A DNA stretch of 64,000 bases from Chloropicon primus (lineage: Eukaryota; Chlorophyta; Chloropicophyceae; Chloropicales; Chloropicaceae), in assembly GCA_023205875.1 (NCBI GenBank), contig CP060771.1:310001-374000 (forward strand), given 5' to 3'. Both the position numbers and the translations under genes were made by a program. The notes under the pieces were generated by a model, which was not told the DNA's origin, ran no database searches, and was given only the letters and a program-made list of their open reading frames with translations. Positions 36,379 to 45,794 of the stretch are shown piece after piece; position 1 is the stretch's first letter, and each line of letters opens with the position of its first letter.

Positions 36379-38007
36379 ATGGGTCGGGAAGTGGAGCATG
36401 GTGGCCCACAAGGGGCCAGGGGCGTGTCCAGTGACGGATCAAGCCTCGAAGGAGGCGAAGGCGGCCTCTGTGCTGACCTGTGGCTGAACATTTTTCACAA
36501 GCTGCACGCGAACGACCACCTTCCCTTCTCCCTCACCTGCAAGATGTTTCGTGACGTGCAACTTCGATCGAGGACAAGAGTCTTGCGGACACACTTGGGA
36601 TCGACGCTATCCTGGAGTGACGCTTCCATCAAGGAGTGGAGTAGGGTCACCGAGGGTTACCTCAGGTGGCTGCTGTTCAACGTGATAAGGAACAAGCGTT
36701 ATGCTCAGATGGTGCTGAAGATTGCTGCGGTTGCTGGGAAGCTGGGCGTGTTTCAGAGCCTCCAAGCGGAGCAATTGAGCTTACTGGACAGATCAATGTT
36801 CTCTTGTGCCGCCCGGGGGAACCAGAGGGCCGTCCTGGAGTGGCTCATCGAGGCGGAGGTGGACGACTTGGACGCGAAAGTGTGTGCACAGGCAGCCCAA
36901 GGCGGGCATCTGGAGCTGCTCAAGTGGCTGAGGAACTCCAAGGGATGCCCATGGAGCTCCAACGTGTGTCTCTTCGCTGCGGAAGCAGGAAACTTTGAAA
37001 TACTTGAGTACGCTCACTCCGAGGGGTGCAGGGTGAGCTCGAGCACGGTGACGGCTGCCCTTCGAGGCGGCCACCTCGATGTATACTCGTGGCTTGTCGC
37101 GAAAGGGTGCAAGGTCGATCGCTTCACGGCCTGCGAAGCGGCCAGGCGAGGTTATCTTCGGGAGCTACAGCGGATGAAGGACGACCCCAAACTCCTCAAG
37201 TCGTGGTCCAACGAGTACGTAGCGATGGGCGCTGCGGAGGGCAGCGAGGAGGCGTGGCAGTGGCTGATCGAAAACGGTTGCCCTTTCGGTGTGAGCAGCT
37301 ACCAGGCAGTGATGCGGAAAGGTAACCTCGACGTCTTCAAGAGAATGGTGGACCACTCGACGGAAAGGGATTTGTCCTTCTTCCAGCCCGAGCGTTACCT
37401 GCCCTTCGCAGCCTTGTTCGGCCACTTGCCTCTGCTGCAGCACGCTGTAGACGTCGCGGGGATGACAATGGATGATAAAGTGTGTGCCGGAGCTGCAAAG
37501 GGGGGGCACCTGGGCATACTTCAGTGGGCTAGATCCAAGGGCTGCCCTTGGTCTTTGTCAGTCGCGAGAAACGCAGCAGAGGAATGTCACCTTGATGTCC
37601 TGCAGTGGGCTCGAAGCCAGGATCCGCCTTGCCCTTGGGACGAGAAGACTTGTGAAGGTGCAGCTCGAGGAGGTCACCTTGACGTTCTGAAGTGGCTCCG
37701 AAGCCAGGATCCGCCTTGCCCTTGGAACGGGGACGTTCCTGCCGAGGCAGCTCAAGAAGGCCACATTGATGTTCTCAAGTGGGCGCTCGCCAATGGTTGT
37801 CCGGTGGATGAGCGCACTTGCGCTTATGCAGCCAGAGCTGGCCATCTTTCCCTTCTCCTCTGGTGCAGGAAGGGCTGCCTCAAGGAATCGTGGAACTTGG
37901 ACGCCGCCCCGTGCCCCTGGAACCACCACGCCTTTCTGTATGCTACGGCGAGCGGCCACGAGGACGTTTGCGAGTGGCTGGAGAACAATGGAGCAGAAAC
38001 AGGCTGA
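36379..38007 (+). CDS. large ankyrin-repeat protein with F-box-like N-terminus
   Basis: 542 aa from the ATG at 36379; a GTG two codons earlier is not used. The N-terminal LCADLWLNIFHKLHANDHLP and FSLTCKMFRDVQLRS form an F-box-like segment. From about 130 onward the protein is a stack of ~33-residue ankyrin-type units, first diverged (GGHLELLKWLRNSKGCPW), then near-identical (HLDVLQWARSQDPPCPWDEK; HLDVLKWLRSQDPPCPWNGD). Family context suggests target recognition, possibly in ubiquitin ligases, but this is unproven. Its last 24 bases lie in a segment partly repeated at 40378, upstream of the deacylase gene. Confidence 0.82.
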   Translation: MGREVEHGGPQGARGVSSDGSSLEGGEGGLCADLWLNIFHKLHANDHLPFSLTCKMFRDVQLRSRTRVLRTHLGSTLSWSDASIKEWSRVTEGYLRWLLFNVIRNKRYAQMVLKIAAVAGKLGVFQSLQAEQLSLLDRSMFSCAARGNQRAVLEWLIEAEVDDLDAKVCAQAAQGGHLELLKWLRNSKGCPWSSNVCLFAAEAGNFEILEYAHSEGCRVSSSTVTAALRGGHLDVYSWLVAKGCKVDRFTACEAARRGYLRELQRMKDDPKLLKSWSNEYVAMGAAEGSEEAWQWLIENGCPFGVSSYQAVMRKGNLDVFKRMVDHSTERDLSFFQPERYLPFAALFGHLPLLQHAVDVAGMTMDDKVCAGAAKGGHLGILQWARSKGCPWSLSVARNAAEECHLDVLQWARSQDPPCPWDEKTCEGAARGGHLDVLKWLRSQDPPCPWNGDVPAEAAQEGHIDVLKWALANGCPVDERTCAYAARAGHLSLLLWCRKGCLKESWNLDAAPCPWNHHAFLYATASGHEDVCEWLENNGAETG

Positions 38008-38065
38008 TGGATGGGCTCTGGTGCTTCAATCACCTCCTTGGTCACCTTCTTGGTCACCTCTGTCT
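37984..38065 (+). repeat. ~80-bp direct repeat, copy A
   Basis: Starts ACAATGGAGCAGAAACAGGC, then CACCTCCTTGGTCACC repeats. About 90% like 40378-40460. It overlaps the end of the ankyrin gene and precedes the PPOX-FNR gene. A partial third copy lies near 40285-40330 (GACTCTGGTTGCTCCTCTCC). Confidence 0.75.
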
Positions 38066-38203
38066 TTGCTCTCCAGACTTGGGCGTAACGTCTCCCGGAG
38101 GAAGCGGGAGGAGGGGTGAATCGTGACGCCCGCGGATCACGGTCTTCGGCATGGGCATCGCGGCGTCTCCGTTCAGAATGTGAAGGAGACCTCGTCGCCC
38201 ACC

Positions 38204-40168
38204 ATGCGACCGTCAACCTCCTCGAATCCAGTGATCTCCATCGGACTCACCAGCCCGCTCCCTCCCAAGACCAAGCGCGCCACCGAGGGAACCAAGCCGG
38301 TCAGCCAGAGACCAAGGCCCCAGCAGCGAGGGGGAGGGCCATCATCGGCATCAGCCTTGCCGCTCCAACCTGGTGTGGATTCCCCCGCCACCGCCGTTAT
38401 CGCCGCCACACCCACTGCTGAAGCGACGAAGGCGATGGCGCCGCCCATTGGCACCACCTACCACGAGGGTGAGCTAGCTGTCCAAGCGAAGATGGGCGTG
38501 GCCCACACCGCCGCATTTCGTTCAGGCCACCAGAAGACCTTCCTCTCCAAGCCTGTTCAAGAGTTCTTCGCCGAGCGCCCCTTCGTGATGATTGCCGCCC
38601 ACGACGCCGAGGGAAGCATGTGGTGCTCGATGGTCGCCACAAGCGATGGCACGCCCTGCCTCTCGGACATCTCTGCGGACTCCCTCGTGCTCAAGGCCAG
38701 CACCCTGAGACCCAATGACGCACTAAGTGGTGCCCTCGTGGTCGGTATGGAGGTGGGCTTGATTGGCATTGACTTTGTTACCCGCTCCAGGGTTCGCGTG
38801 AATTGCACGGTGGCCTCTGCCCTCGCCAACGGAGACGTCGAGCTCGCTGTTGAGATCTGTGCTAGCCACTGCCCGCAGTACATCACTCAACGCTTCTGGC
38901 GCGCCGACGCGGCTGGGACGTCTGGAGAAGCCAAGGGTGATGAGGCCTCGGCCCGACTCACTGGACCTCGTGGGGCCCCGGCCCGATTCCGCCCTAACGC
39001 CAGGACGGTCTCCTCCCTGGAAGATGTCCGCGGACTCATTGACGGCTCGGACACCTTCTTCATTGGCTCGCGGTACGGCAGGAAGCCCGGCGATGGGGAC
39101 GCCAGGCACGGGGCCGACGCCTCCAATAGGTGCGGATCTCCTGGATTCGTCAGGGTGACGGGAAGAGACACCTTGGCCTTTGACAACTACAACGGGAACC
39201 AGATGTACTCCACACTTGGAAACATCGTTAAGGATCCTCGGGTTGGACTCACCTTCCTCGACTGGTCGACCGGCGACGCCGTCCAGGTCTCGGGAACCGC
39301 CGTGATCGACTTTGCCCCCGCAGGGCAGGGCAAGGAGGATGGAGGGGAGAGGGTGCTCCAAGTCGTAACGGTCAGAGTGACATCTGTTGTGGTGAGGGTT
39401 CCCGAGGCCGTTCCAGGGACTTGGACCAAGGCCCAAAGCCGCCCACTTGTCCTGTCCAGGAAGGTCCAGGAGGCGGAGGGCACCGCTTCTTTCTACCTTG
39501 AGGCGCCACCCAACACCCCGCCCCTCGCGCCCTTCAAGTCAGGACAGCACATGCCGGTTCTGGTCGGCGGCCTGAACAGGAGTTACTCCCTGAGCGGCCC
39601 TCCCGGAGCCAAGTACTACAGGATCTCCGTCAAGAACATCGGCAAGGTCTCCTCCGCGCTGCACGAGCTCGAGGAGGGCGAAGAGGTGGAGAGCCTGCCC
39701 CCAGCCGGTAGCTTTGGACCCGCCAGCCTCAAGCCCGGCTCTGATGTTGATGCTGTCGTGCTGGTTGCCGCCGGAGTTGGGATAACTCCAATGGTTAGTA
39801 TGGCGCACGCCGCGACAATGCCGACCGCCGTCGTCCACGCGGTAAGGAATGGCAAGCAGTGGCCCTTCCGAGGCGAGCTCCAGGAAATCTCGGCTCGCGC
39901 CGGGGTTCCCGTCAGGCTTCGGGCTTTTCTGAGCGGGCCGACAGAGCAGGACTTGGCAGCGGCCGAGGCAACGGCTGGAGAGGCAGAATGGAAGATTGCG
40001 GCCAAGAGGGTTGGGGTGGAGGACCTACTTGAGATCGCCAAAGATCTAGGTGCCTCGAGGCCACTCTTCTGCTTCTGCGGCCCGCTGCCCTTCTCCGCGC
40101 CGCTGCAGGCTGCCCTGGAGGATGCTGGCATCCCCGCCGCCAACATCAAGTCCGAGTCGTTTGGATAA
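38204..40168 (+). CDS. PPOX-like FMN-binding / ferredoxin-NADP reductase-like fusion flavoprotein
   Basis: 654 aa from ATG 38204; the frame's earlier codons open with GTG. After a Pro/Ser-rich 75-residue lead, a pyridoxamine-phosphate-oxidase-like domain spans about 95-330: SKPVQEFFAERPFVMIAAHD, TFFIGSRYG, CGSPGFVRVTGRDTLAFDNY and GNIVKDPRVGLTFLDW. An FNR-like module spans about 370-650, with the FAD motif LNRSYSLSGPP and NAD(P) motif VVLVAAGVGITPMVSMAHA. No Cys cluster for a 2Fe-2S domain follows, unlike many bacterial/fungal relatives. Substrate unknown; probably an NAD(P)H-dependent oxidoreductase. Codon choice (more GCC and CGC) looks somewhat unlike its neighbours, and the gene is flanked by direct repeats. 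Confidence 0.82.
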   Translation: MRPSTSSNPVISIGLTSPLPPKTKRATEGTKPVSQRPRPQQRGGGPSSASALPLQPGVDSPATAVIAATPTAEATKAMAPPIGTTYHEGELAVQAKMGVAHTAAFRSGHQKTFLSKPVQEFFAERPFVMIAAHDAEGSMWCSMVATSDGTPCLSDISADSLVLKASTLRPNDALSGALVVGMEVGLIGIDFVTRSRVRVNCTVASALANGDVELAVEICASHCPQYITQRFWRADAAGTSGEAKGDEASARLTGPRGAPARFRPNARTVSSLEDVRGLIDGSDTFFIGSRYGRKPGDGDARHGADASNRCGSPGFVRVTGRDTLAFDNYNGNQMYSTLGNIVKDPRVGLTFLDWSTGDAVQVSGTAVIDFAPAGQGKEDGGERVLQVVTVRVTSVVVRVPEAVPGTWTKAQSRPLVLSRKVQEAEGTASFYLEAPPNTPPLAPFKSGQHMPVLVGGLNRSYSLSGPPGAKYYRISVKNIGKVSSALHELEEGEEVESLPPAGSFGPASLKPGSDVDAVVLVAAGVGITPMVSMAHAATMPTAVVHAVRNGKQWPFRGELQEISARAGVPVRLRAFLSGPTEQDLAAAEATAGEAEWKIAAKRVGVEDLLEIAKDLGASRPLFCFCGPLPFSAPLQAALEDAGIPAANIKSESFG

Positions 40169-40680
40169 TGGTTGCTCGCCTGTTACTTTTGCTTGGACTT
40201 TCCTCTTTTTAGTATTCTAATTCTTCTTGAAGTCTCCGCTTCTCTGTCTCTCTGAGCTTTGCTTTTCCCGCCCGCGCCAAACTCTTGTGACGGACGGACT
40301 CTGGTTGCTCCTCTCCAGACTGGGCAAGAGTAAGAGACTCCGACCCCTAATTCTTGTGATCAAGCATCCATCCCTTCACAATGGAGCAGAAACAGGCTGA
40401 CGGACGGGCTCTGATGCTCCTGATCACCTCCTTGGTCACCTCCTTGGTCACCTCCTTCCCTTCACCGTCCCCGTCCGTGCACAAAGTCCTCGACAACAAC
40501 ATCTTCCCTCTCCCTTGTCGTGCGACGAACCCGGGCGTTAATAATGGCAGTGGCTCGATGCGCAAATACAAGAGCAGCAGCGTCGAGGTGTCGAGGGCGA
40601 GGACGACGAAAGCGAGGGTGCCAAGGTTGAGGACAAGGGCACGGTCAGGAACACGGGAGGAGGCCAATCCATCGTGCACC
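40169..40680. other. intergenic region upstream of the deacylase gene
   Basis: A 512-base gap with copies of the ~80-bp repeat (40378-40460, partial at 40285-40330). The frame of the next gene is open through part of it, but the encoded sequence is unlike the family. No leader motif seen. Confidence 0.55.
40378..40460 (+). repeat. ~80-bp direct repeat, copy B
   Basis: ACAATGGAGCAGAAACAGGC, then tandem TCACCTCCTTGG. Copy of 37984-38065, 2.4 kb away, lying on the other side of the PPOX-FNR gene. Confidence 0.75.
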
Positions 40681-41446
40681 ATGCGGGCGGTCATTCAGAG
40701 GGTTTTATCCGCCAGCGTGGAAGTGAATGGCTCCATCGTTTCAAGTATTGATCGAGGACTCGTTTGTTTGATCGGTTTGGGCAAAGGGGAGGAGAACGCA
40801 GAGGAGGCGACGGACTACATCGCGAAGAAGATCTTGAACGGACGTTATTTCGAGAACGAGGAGACGGGAAAGGTAACCGACGACGCTGGGAGAGGGATGA
40901 CGTCCACAAGAGGTATCGATGATGATGTTATTGTTGTTGATGATGGAAACTGTTTTGCTAACTGGATGGGATAACTTTTTGTTTGTTCCTGTTTGCCAGC
41001 CATGGGACCTGTCAGTGACGGCGAAAGGTTACGAGGTGAGTTGTGGATTGGAAGGCTTTTGCATCAAGTGCAGGAGCAATGGCTAACGCGCCGCTATCGA
41101 ACAGGTTCTACTAGTCTCGCAGTTCACGTTGTACGGCAAGTTCAAGGGCAACTCTCTTACTTATCACCAAGGTAAAGTGAGCCATTTTGGATTGCCTCCT
41201 GTGCTCTCTCTCTCTCTCTGTCTCTCTCTGTCTCTCTCTCTGACTTGGGATGGATTGCTATCCTCTGCTGCTGCAGCGATGCCGCCGACGGAAGCCAAGA
41301 GGGCGTACGAGGAGTTCTGTCAGTTGATCAAGTCGAGGTACGAGGAGGAGAAGGTTTTCGACGGCGAGTTCGGTGCGATGATGAAGGTGAGCCTCGTCAA
41401 CGATGGCCCAGTCACGATTACGGTGGATTCTTCTGTGAAGAACTAG
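40681..41446 (+). CDS. DTD: D-aminoacyl-tRNA deacylase (DTD)
   Basis: Proofreading enzyme that removes D-amino acids (and Gly from tRNA-Ala) from tRNA. Four exons: 40681-40872, 41000-41035, 41105-41171 and 41277-41446, giving 154 aa. Exon 1 starts MRAVIQRVLSASVEVNG. The first donor is AAAG|GTAACC, because it gives the family junction GK|PWDLSV. The signature motifs SQFTL (VLLVSQFTLYGKFKG) and NxGPxT (VNDGPVTITVD) are both present. Introns of 127, 69 and 105 bases; the third is CT-rich. The 36-base exon 2 is unusually small. Confidence 0.92.
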
Positions 41447-41513
41447 GCACCACAATATGTTAAATTAAAAATGAATAGAGGAGCAGTTCAAGCTTGTTGC
41501 CGCTCGCGGACGC

Positions 41514-43051
41514 TTACGAAGTATACGTGCCCTGGAGCTGCCTCTTCTTCTCGTTGGTGACGGGGACGGGTCCAAAGAGCTGGCTTTGGCTGGAGCTCCT
41601 CTTGTTCAGTGGGACGTAGTGCCTCAACCAAACGCCCTGGTAGTCCTGCTGCGGCCTCAGAATCTTGGTGTCTGGGTCAACGAGGGACTCCCTCCAGTGA
41701 GCAAGCCACCCGGAAATCCTTGGAACGGCAAAGAGGCAGGTGAAGAACTCTGGTGGGAAGCCCATGGCCCTGTAGATCAAGCCGGAGAAGAAGTCCACGT
41801 TGGGGTAAAGCTTTCTCTTGACAAAGTACTCGTCAGCCAAAGCGGCGTTCTGCAGGGCCTCGGCAACCTCGATGAGAGGGTCCTTGCCCGTGGTGGCGAA
41901 GACCTCGTCCACGATTTTCCGGATGATCTTCGCCCTAGGGTCGAAGTTCTTGTAAACGCGGTGACCGAACCCGAAGAGCTTCTCCTTCTTGTCCTTCACC
42001 CCCTGCAAGAAGGCTGGGATGTTCTGGACCGATCCGATCCTCTCAAGCATCCTGAGAACGGCCTCGTTGGCGCCTCCGTGGAGAGGTCCGTAGAGGGCGC
42101 CCACAGCTCCGGCAACGGAGGTGAAGACGTCAACCCCGCTCGAGGCCAAGTGCCTGCACGCTGCGGTGCTGCAGTTCATCTCGTGCTCGGCGTGAAGCAG
42201 GAAAAGGACGTCGAGGGCCCTGGAGAGCTTTGGGTTAGGCCTGTAGTTCACGTCCCCGTTCGAGTCGAGCATGTAAAGGAAGTTCTCGGCGTAAGAAAGC
42301 CCCGCCTTTGGCTGCGGGAGCTTCTTTCCCGTCCTCAGGTGGTACGCAGCGGCGGCGATCGCTGGGGCGTTACCGAGGATGCGAGCGATCTGCTGGTCCT
42401 GCACGATCGAGGACTTGTACACGCCAGAACCGGCGAAAGCTGGGTTGGCCTCGGGGTAGAAGGACCCAAGACTGGACAAGCCGACGACGAGGGCGCTCAT
42501 GGGGTGAGCGTTGTGTGGAAGGGCGGCGATCGCATTCTCCACTCCCTTGGGAATCACAGAGTTCTGCATGATCAGGCTCTCCCACTCGGCACTCTGCTTC
42601 TGGTTTGGCAGCTCCCCGTAAAGCACGAGGTGAGCGACGTCCAAGAACGAGGCTCCCTCGGCCAACTCCTCGATAGGGTACCCTCTGTACCTCAAGATGC
42701 CCTGAGAGAGGCAGGCGGAGAAGCAGCAGCAGCGAAGCAAGTGCGTCAGTCACGACCGGTGAGTCAGCGGACGGGACGGGTGTGGCGTCGTGTCGCGCCC
42801 TCTTCACTTACCTTTCCTCCATCAATGTAAGAGATGGAGGACTTGACTGCGGCTGTGTTCGTGTACCCTGGATCGTAGCTGCGGACACCAAGAGGCTTCA
42901 AGTCCGATGCCTTGAAGGTGTTCCCTTCGCTCACTTTCACGTTCACCTGCTTCCCGGTGGCCTCGTCCTTTATCACAAGGTGTCTGGCGAGTGTTCCAGC
43001 CCTCCGCGTCGCAGCATTCCTCATGCACACAGATCCCTCGGTCTCAGACAT
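41514..43051 (-). CDS. CSY: citrate synthase, plant peroxisomal type
   Basis: Condenses acetyl-CoA and oxaloacetate. Exons 42812-43051 and 41514-42701 with a 110-base GT-AG intron after GGK; 475 aa. Exon 1 ends [10 protein letters not shown] and exon 2 begins [15 protein letters not shown]. Catalytic regions: [44 protein letters not shown] and [10 protein letters not shown]. It is closest to plant CSY2/CSY3 of glyoxysomes. Residues 17-25 read RAGTLARHL, close to a PTS2 peroxisomal signal (R-x4-x-x-HL); the C-terminus (GTYTS) is not PTS1. A peroxisomal (glyoxylate cycle/beta-oxidation) role is therefore likely. Confidence 0.93.
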
Positions 43052-43153
43052 GATCTCTCTCGCTCCGTTGCTCTCCTCTCTCTCTCCCTCCCACTCTCTC
43101 TCTCTCTCTCTGAGTCAGAAAAAGAACAAAAAGCTTCAGTCTCCTCATTCCTG

Positions 43154-43190
43154 GGTCAAATGCTTCGACCGAGGGCTCGTTCGAAAGAAT
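43154..43190 (-). promoter_or_regulatory. dispersed leader motif, copy 18
   Basis: Minus-strand ATTCTTTCGAACGAGCCCTC, then GGTCGAAGCATTTGACC; 103 bases before the citrate synthase ATG. Confidence 0.7.
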
Positions 43191-43336
43191 AAAAGCTTAT
43201 CCCTCTCGTGATGCCCTCCCCTTCGCCCCTCGCTCCGCCCGTCCTCGCCGTATCCCGCCTCGAACTCACCTCGTCTCCTATGCTGGGTGGACGACACCAA
43301 CAAGAATAAAATGGCTTCAGCAATGGGTCATTCCTT

Positions 43337-43376
43337 GGTCAAATGGTTCGACCGAGAGCTCATTCGAAAGAGAAAG
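43337..43376 (-). promoter_or_regulatory. dispersed leader motif, copy 19
   Basis: Minus-strand TCTCTTTCGAATGAGCTCTC, then GGTCGAACCATTTGACC. Shares its 3' extension with copy 18, suggesting a local duplication of the leader. Confidence 0.7.
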
Positions 43377-43928
43377 ACACGCTCTCGGTTCCTGCTCCCT
43401 CCTTTCTCCCTCCTTCCGTCGCCCAAAGCCTCCCAATGCCCGAGTACTCACCTCTGTGTTCGTCCAGCCGCCTTGATTCTTTTGCCACGTGTGTAAAATA
43501 TCTTTAGGGTTTCCTCCTCTCAGAGCGAGTGCACTTTTTGCTTTCTCCATCTGACGAGGATGAGCAGAGGAGAGGACGCTGGGGTGATGATGATGATGAT
43601 GAGGAGGAGGAGGAGGAGGAGGAGGAGGGGGAGGGGGATGGATGCTTGTGAAGGCACACCGTTCTCTGTCCCTCTCGCACTCCGCTCTCCTCTTGTCCCG
43701 GTGATCTGATCGTGATGAGAGTGGATCATTTGCAGACGAGGGAGTGGATGACAGAGGAGGACGCGTGTTTGTGTACAAAAAATCGATCGTGTTTGTGTAT
43801 AAACATAAACTAGGTTTCAAGTTGTGTTTTCTAACGCGCTAATCCTACGATCATCGAACCGTCCTCCCCATTCCCCTCCTGCCTAACGTTCCTCTTGATG
43901 AAAATCTTGGTCCCTCCCTCCCTCATCC

Positions 43929-45794
43929 TCACGACAACCCCGCGTCATCACTGGCCTGAAAGTAAGAGTGAGGCCAAGGCAGGTCCTTGTCCCGGAGCAG
44001 CATGGAGAACTCCCACAGGGGCTCGAGGTCCCCCGAGTCCAGCTTGCTCTGCACTTCCTGAACGTTACCCAGGAAGGTCTTGGAATGGTTTTTAGGGAAG
44101 CCCAAGCCAAGCAGCCAGGTCGCCATGCACTCCGTGTTCACGTACACGTTGTAGTCCTTCAAGCTGTTGGAGCTCAGGAGAACCTTGGCGGCTTTGGCCC
44201 CGATGTTCGCCGTGAGGATCGGGACGTACACCATGAGGTCCTCAGGTTCAATGTCAAACAACCTGTCCCCGTTGAAGTAGCCCCCGATGCTCATGTACCT
44301 CAGCCTGAGCTCCTCTGCCAGAGATCTGAGATCCATCATGTCGACGGCGGACGTCTCGGTCAGGTCCGTGACGCCGTCCTTGCTGCACTCGGCCATCGTG
44401 TCCCGAAACAAGTTGTACAGCTCCTCGGTACCCATGCCGTGGTACTTTTGAATCGCGAACACCCTCGAGGCAAGCAGCATCTCCTCCAGAATCGTCTTCT
44501 CCAGCTCGGCCCAGTCCCTCAGCAGCCTGACCCCCAGATCCAGCCTGTTCGCGACCTCCTTCTTCATCTGCTCGTCATTCTCTTCCAGGAGCCTGCACAT
44601 CAGGGCCTTGAACTTGATGCCGCCCGGATCGTCACAGCCCTCGCCCTCCGCCCTCCTCACTTCCTTTGGCAATGGCATCAACCCCTGAGTCCTCAGCAAC
44701 CGGCCCAAAACAGAGAGCGATTCCACTTCCCCCCTCTCGATCTGGCCTTCCAGCTTCTCGATACCTTGGTTGAACTCGACGCTCGAGTCAAACCCCTCGA
44801 AGCCGTAGCCGGCCAAGAACCAACACATCAAGTAGTTGCTGCTGTACATGTTCAGCCTCGCAGTCTTGTGGGCATTCACAATGACTTCGGCCAGGATGGT
44901 CCCGATGTGGTACGAAAGGATGGGGAGGTGCTCGTCGTACAACGGGTCACCCGTCAGCGAGACCTCCTTCCGCTTGCCGCCCTTGAATAACTGGTAGTTT
45001 CTTGACTCCACTTCCGTGGTCAGAAAGATGGCATCGTCGGTGCGTTTCAGAACCTCCTCTGCCGTGTTGTCTTGAACAGCAAGCCACTCGTGGAAGTCCT
45101 TGAACTTCTCGTGGAGCTCCGCATTGGTTGCATTCTTGTACCACTCCACCAACTCCACCTTCCGGGCTTTCCTGGCGGCCCTTCTCCTCACCTTCTCCTC
45201 ATACACAGCTTGCTCGCAGGCGTTGAACTTCTTCACGGCTTCTTCCACGAGCAAAGTCGTCGCGATGTCGAGCCCCTTGCTGCTTTTGGCGCACGGGAAC
45301 CTGTACTCTTCCGAGGCCGAGGCCGAAGCAGCTCGCGTCTGTTGCTGAGGAGGAGGAGGAGGATGGTCCTCCACCAGGTCACTCATGTGAGGCCATGGTT
45401 TCGCCTCCGAGCCCATCCTTACTCCAGGTACACATGCACCAAACCCAGAACTCATGCCGGTGACCCCCGGCGCTGTTGTTGTATCCGAACTCATTCCAGA
45501 ACGCGCCGACTTGGCCGAGCTTCTCAAGTTGACCGCATAAGGCCATTGCAAGATATTAAAGTCCCTGCAGCGTCTTCGAAGAGTCTTGACAGATAGCTGC
45601 AGCCTCTCCGCTGCTTCCTTGAATGGATACTTGAACACGTCCTGGATATCACTCAAGCTTGTCTCGTACCTGTTCGCTCTTTTCTTCCTCCTTTGGCCTC
45701 CTCCGTGAGAGGGACTCCCTTGAGTCTGCGAACCTATCTCACTACGGGAGACCTCGCAGCTTGAGGACGCCCTTGATTGATTCCTCTCTTCCAT
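43929..45794 (-). CDS. RWP-RK-like protein with a duplicated C-terminal helical domain
   Basis: 621 aa from ATG 45794. Residues about 43-90 (TSLSDIQDVFKYPFKEAAER, LSVKTLRRRCRDFNILQWP) follow the RWP-RK DNA-binding pattern, preceded by a basic RRKKRANR stretch. The motif that names the family is degenerate (LQWPYAV). A long helical part follows. Two stretches of ~86 residues are related to each other: 290-377 (PILSYHIGTILAEVIVN, MCWFLAGYGFEGF, LSVLGRLLR) and 524-608 (PILTANIGAKAAKVLLS, MATWLLGLGFPKN, LWEFSMLLR). I do not recognise this unit. RWP-RK proteins control nitrogen response and gamete development in plants and algae; the role here is unknown. Confidence 0.75.
   Translation of the reverse strand: MEERNQSRASSSCEVSRSEIGSQTQGSPSHGGGQRRKKRANRYETSLSDIQDVFKYPFKEAAERLQLSVKTLRRRCRDFNILQWPYAVNLRSSAKSARSGMSSDTTTAPGVTGMSSGFGACVPGVRMGSEAKPWPHMSDLVEDHPPPPPQQQTRAASASASEEYRFPCAKSSKGLDIATTLLVEEAVKKFNACEQAVYEEKVRRRAARKARKVELVEWYKNATNAELHEKFKDFHEWLAVQDNTAEEVLKRTDDAIFLTTEVESRNYQLFKGGKRKEVSLTGDPLYDEHLPILSYHIGTILAEVIVNAHKTARLNMYSSNYLMCWFLAGYGFEGFDSSVEFNQGIEKLEGQIERGEVESLSVLGRLLRTQGLMPLPKEVRRAEGEGCDDPGGIKFKALMCRLLEENDEQMKKEVANRLDLGVRLLRDWAELEKTILEEMLLASRVFAIQKYHGMGTEELYNLFRDTMAECSKDGVTDLTETSAVDMMDLRSLAEELRLRYMSIGGYFNGDRLFDIEPEDLMVYVPILTANIGAKAAKVLLSSNSLKDYNVYVNTECMATWLLGLGFPKNHSKTFLGNVQEVQSKLDSGDLEPLWEFSMLLRDKDLPWPHSYFQASDDAGLS

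Larger units (their letters stand above)
43052..43928. other. intergenic region upstream of citrate synthase
   Basis: An 877-base gap between two minus-strand genes. It has CT and (GAT/GAG)n microsatellites (43085-43115, 43590-43640) and two leftward motif copies, each with a minus-strand GGTGAGT 80-90 bases upstream. No exons seen. Confidence 0.6.

Noticed and set aside
40873-40918. Alternative first donor of the DTD gene at AGAG|GTATCG
   Set aside because: It would put the next exon out of frame; the GTAACC donor at 40873 restores the conserved GK-WxLSV junction.
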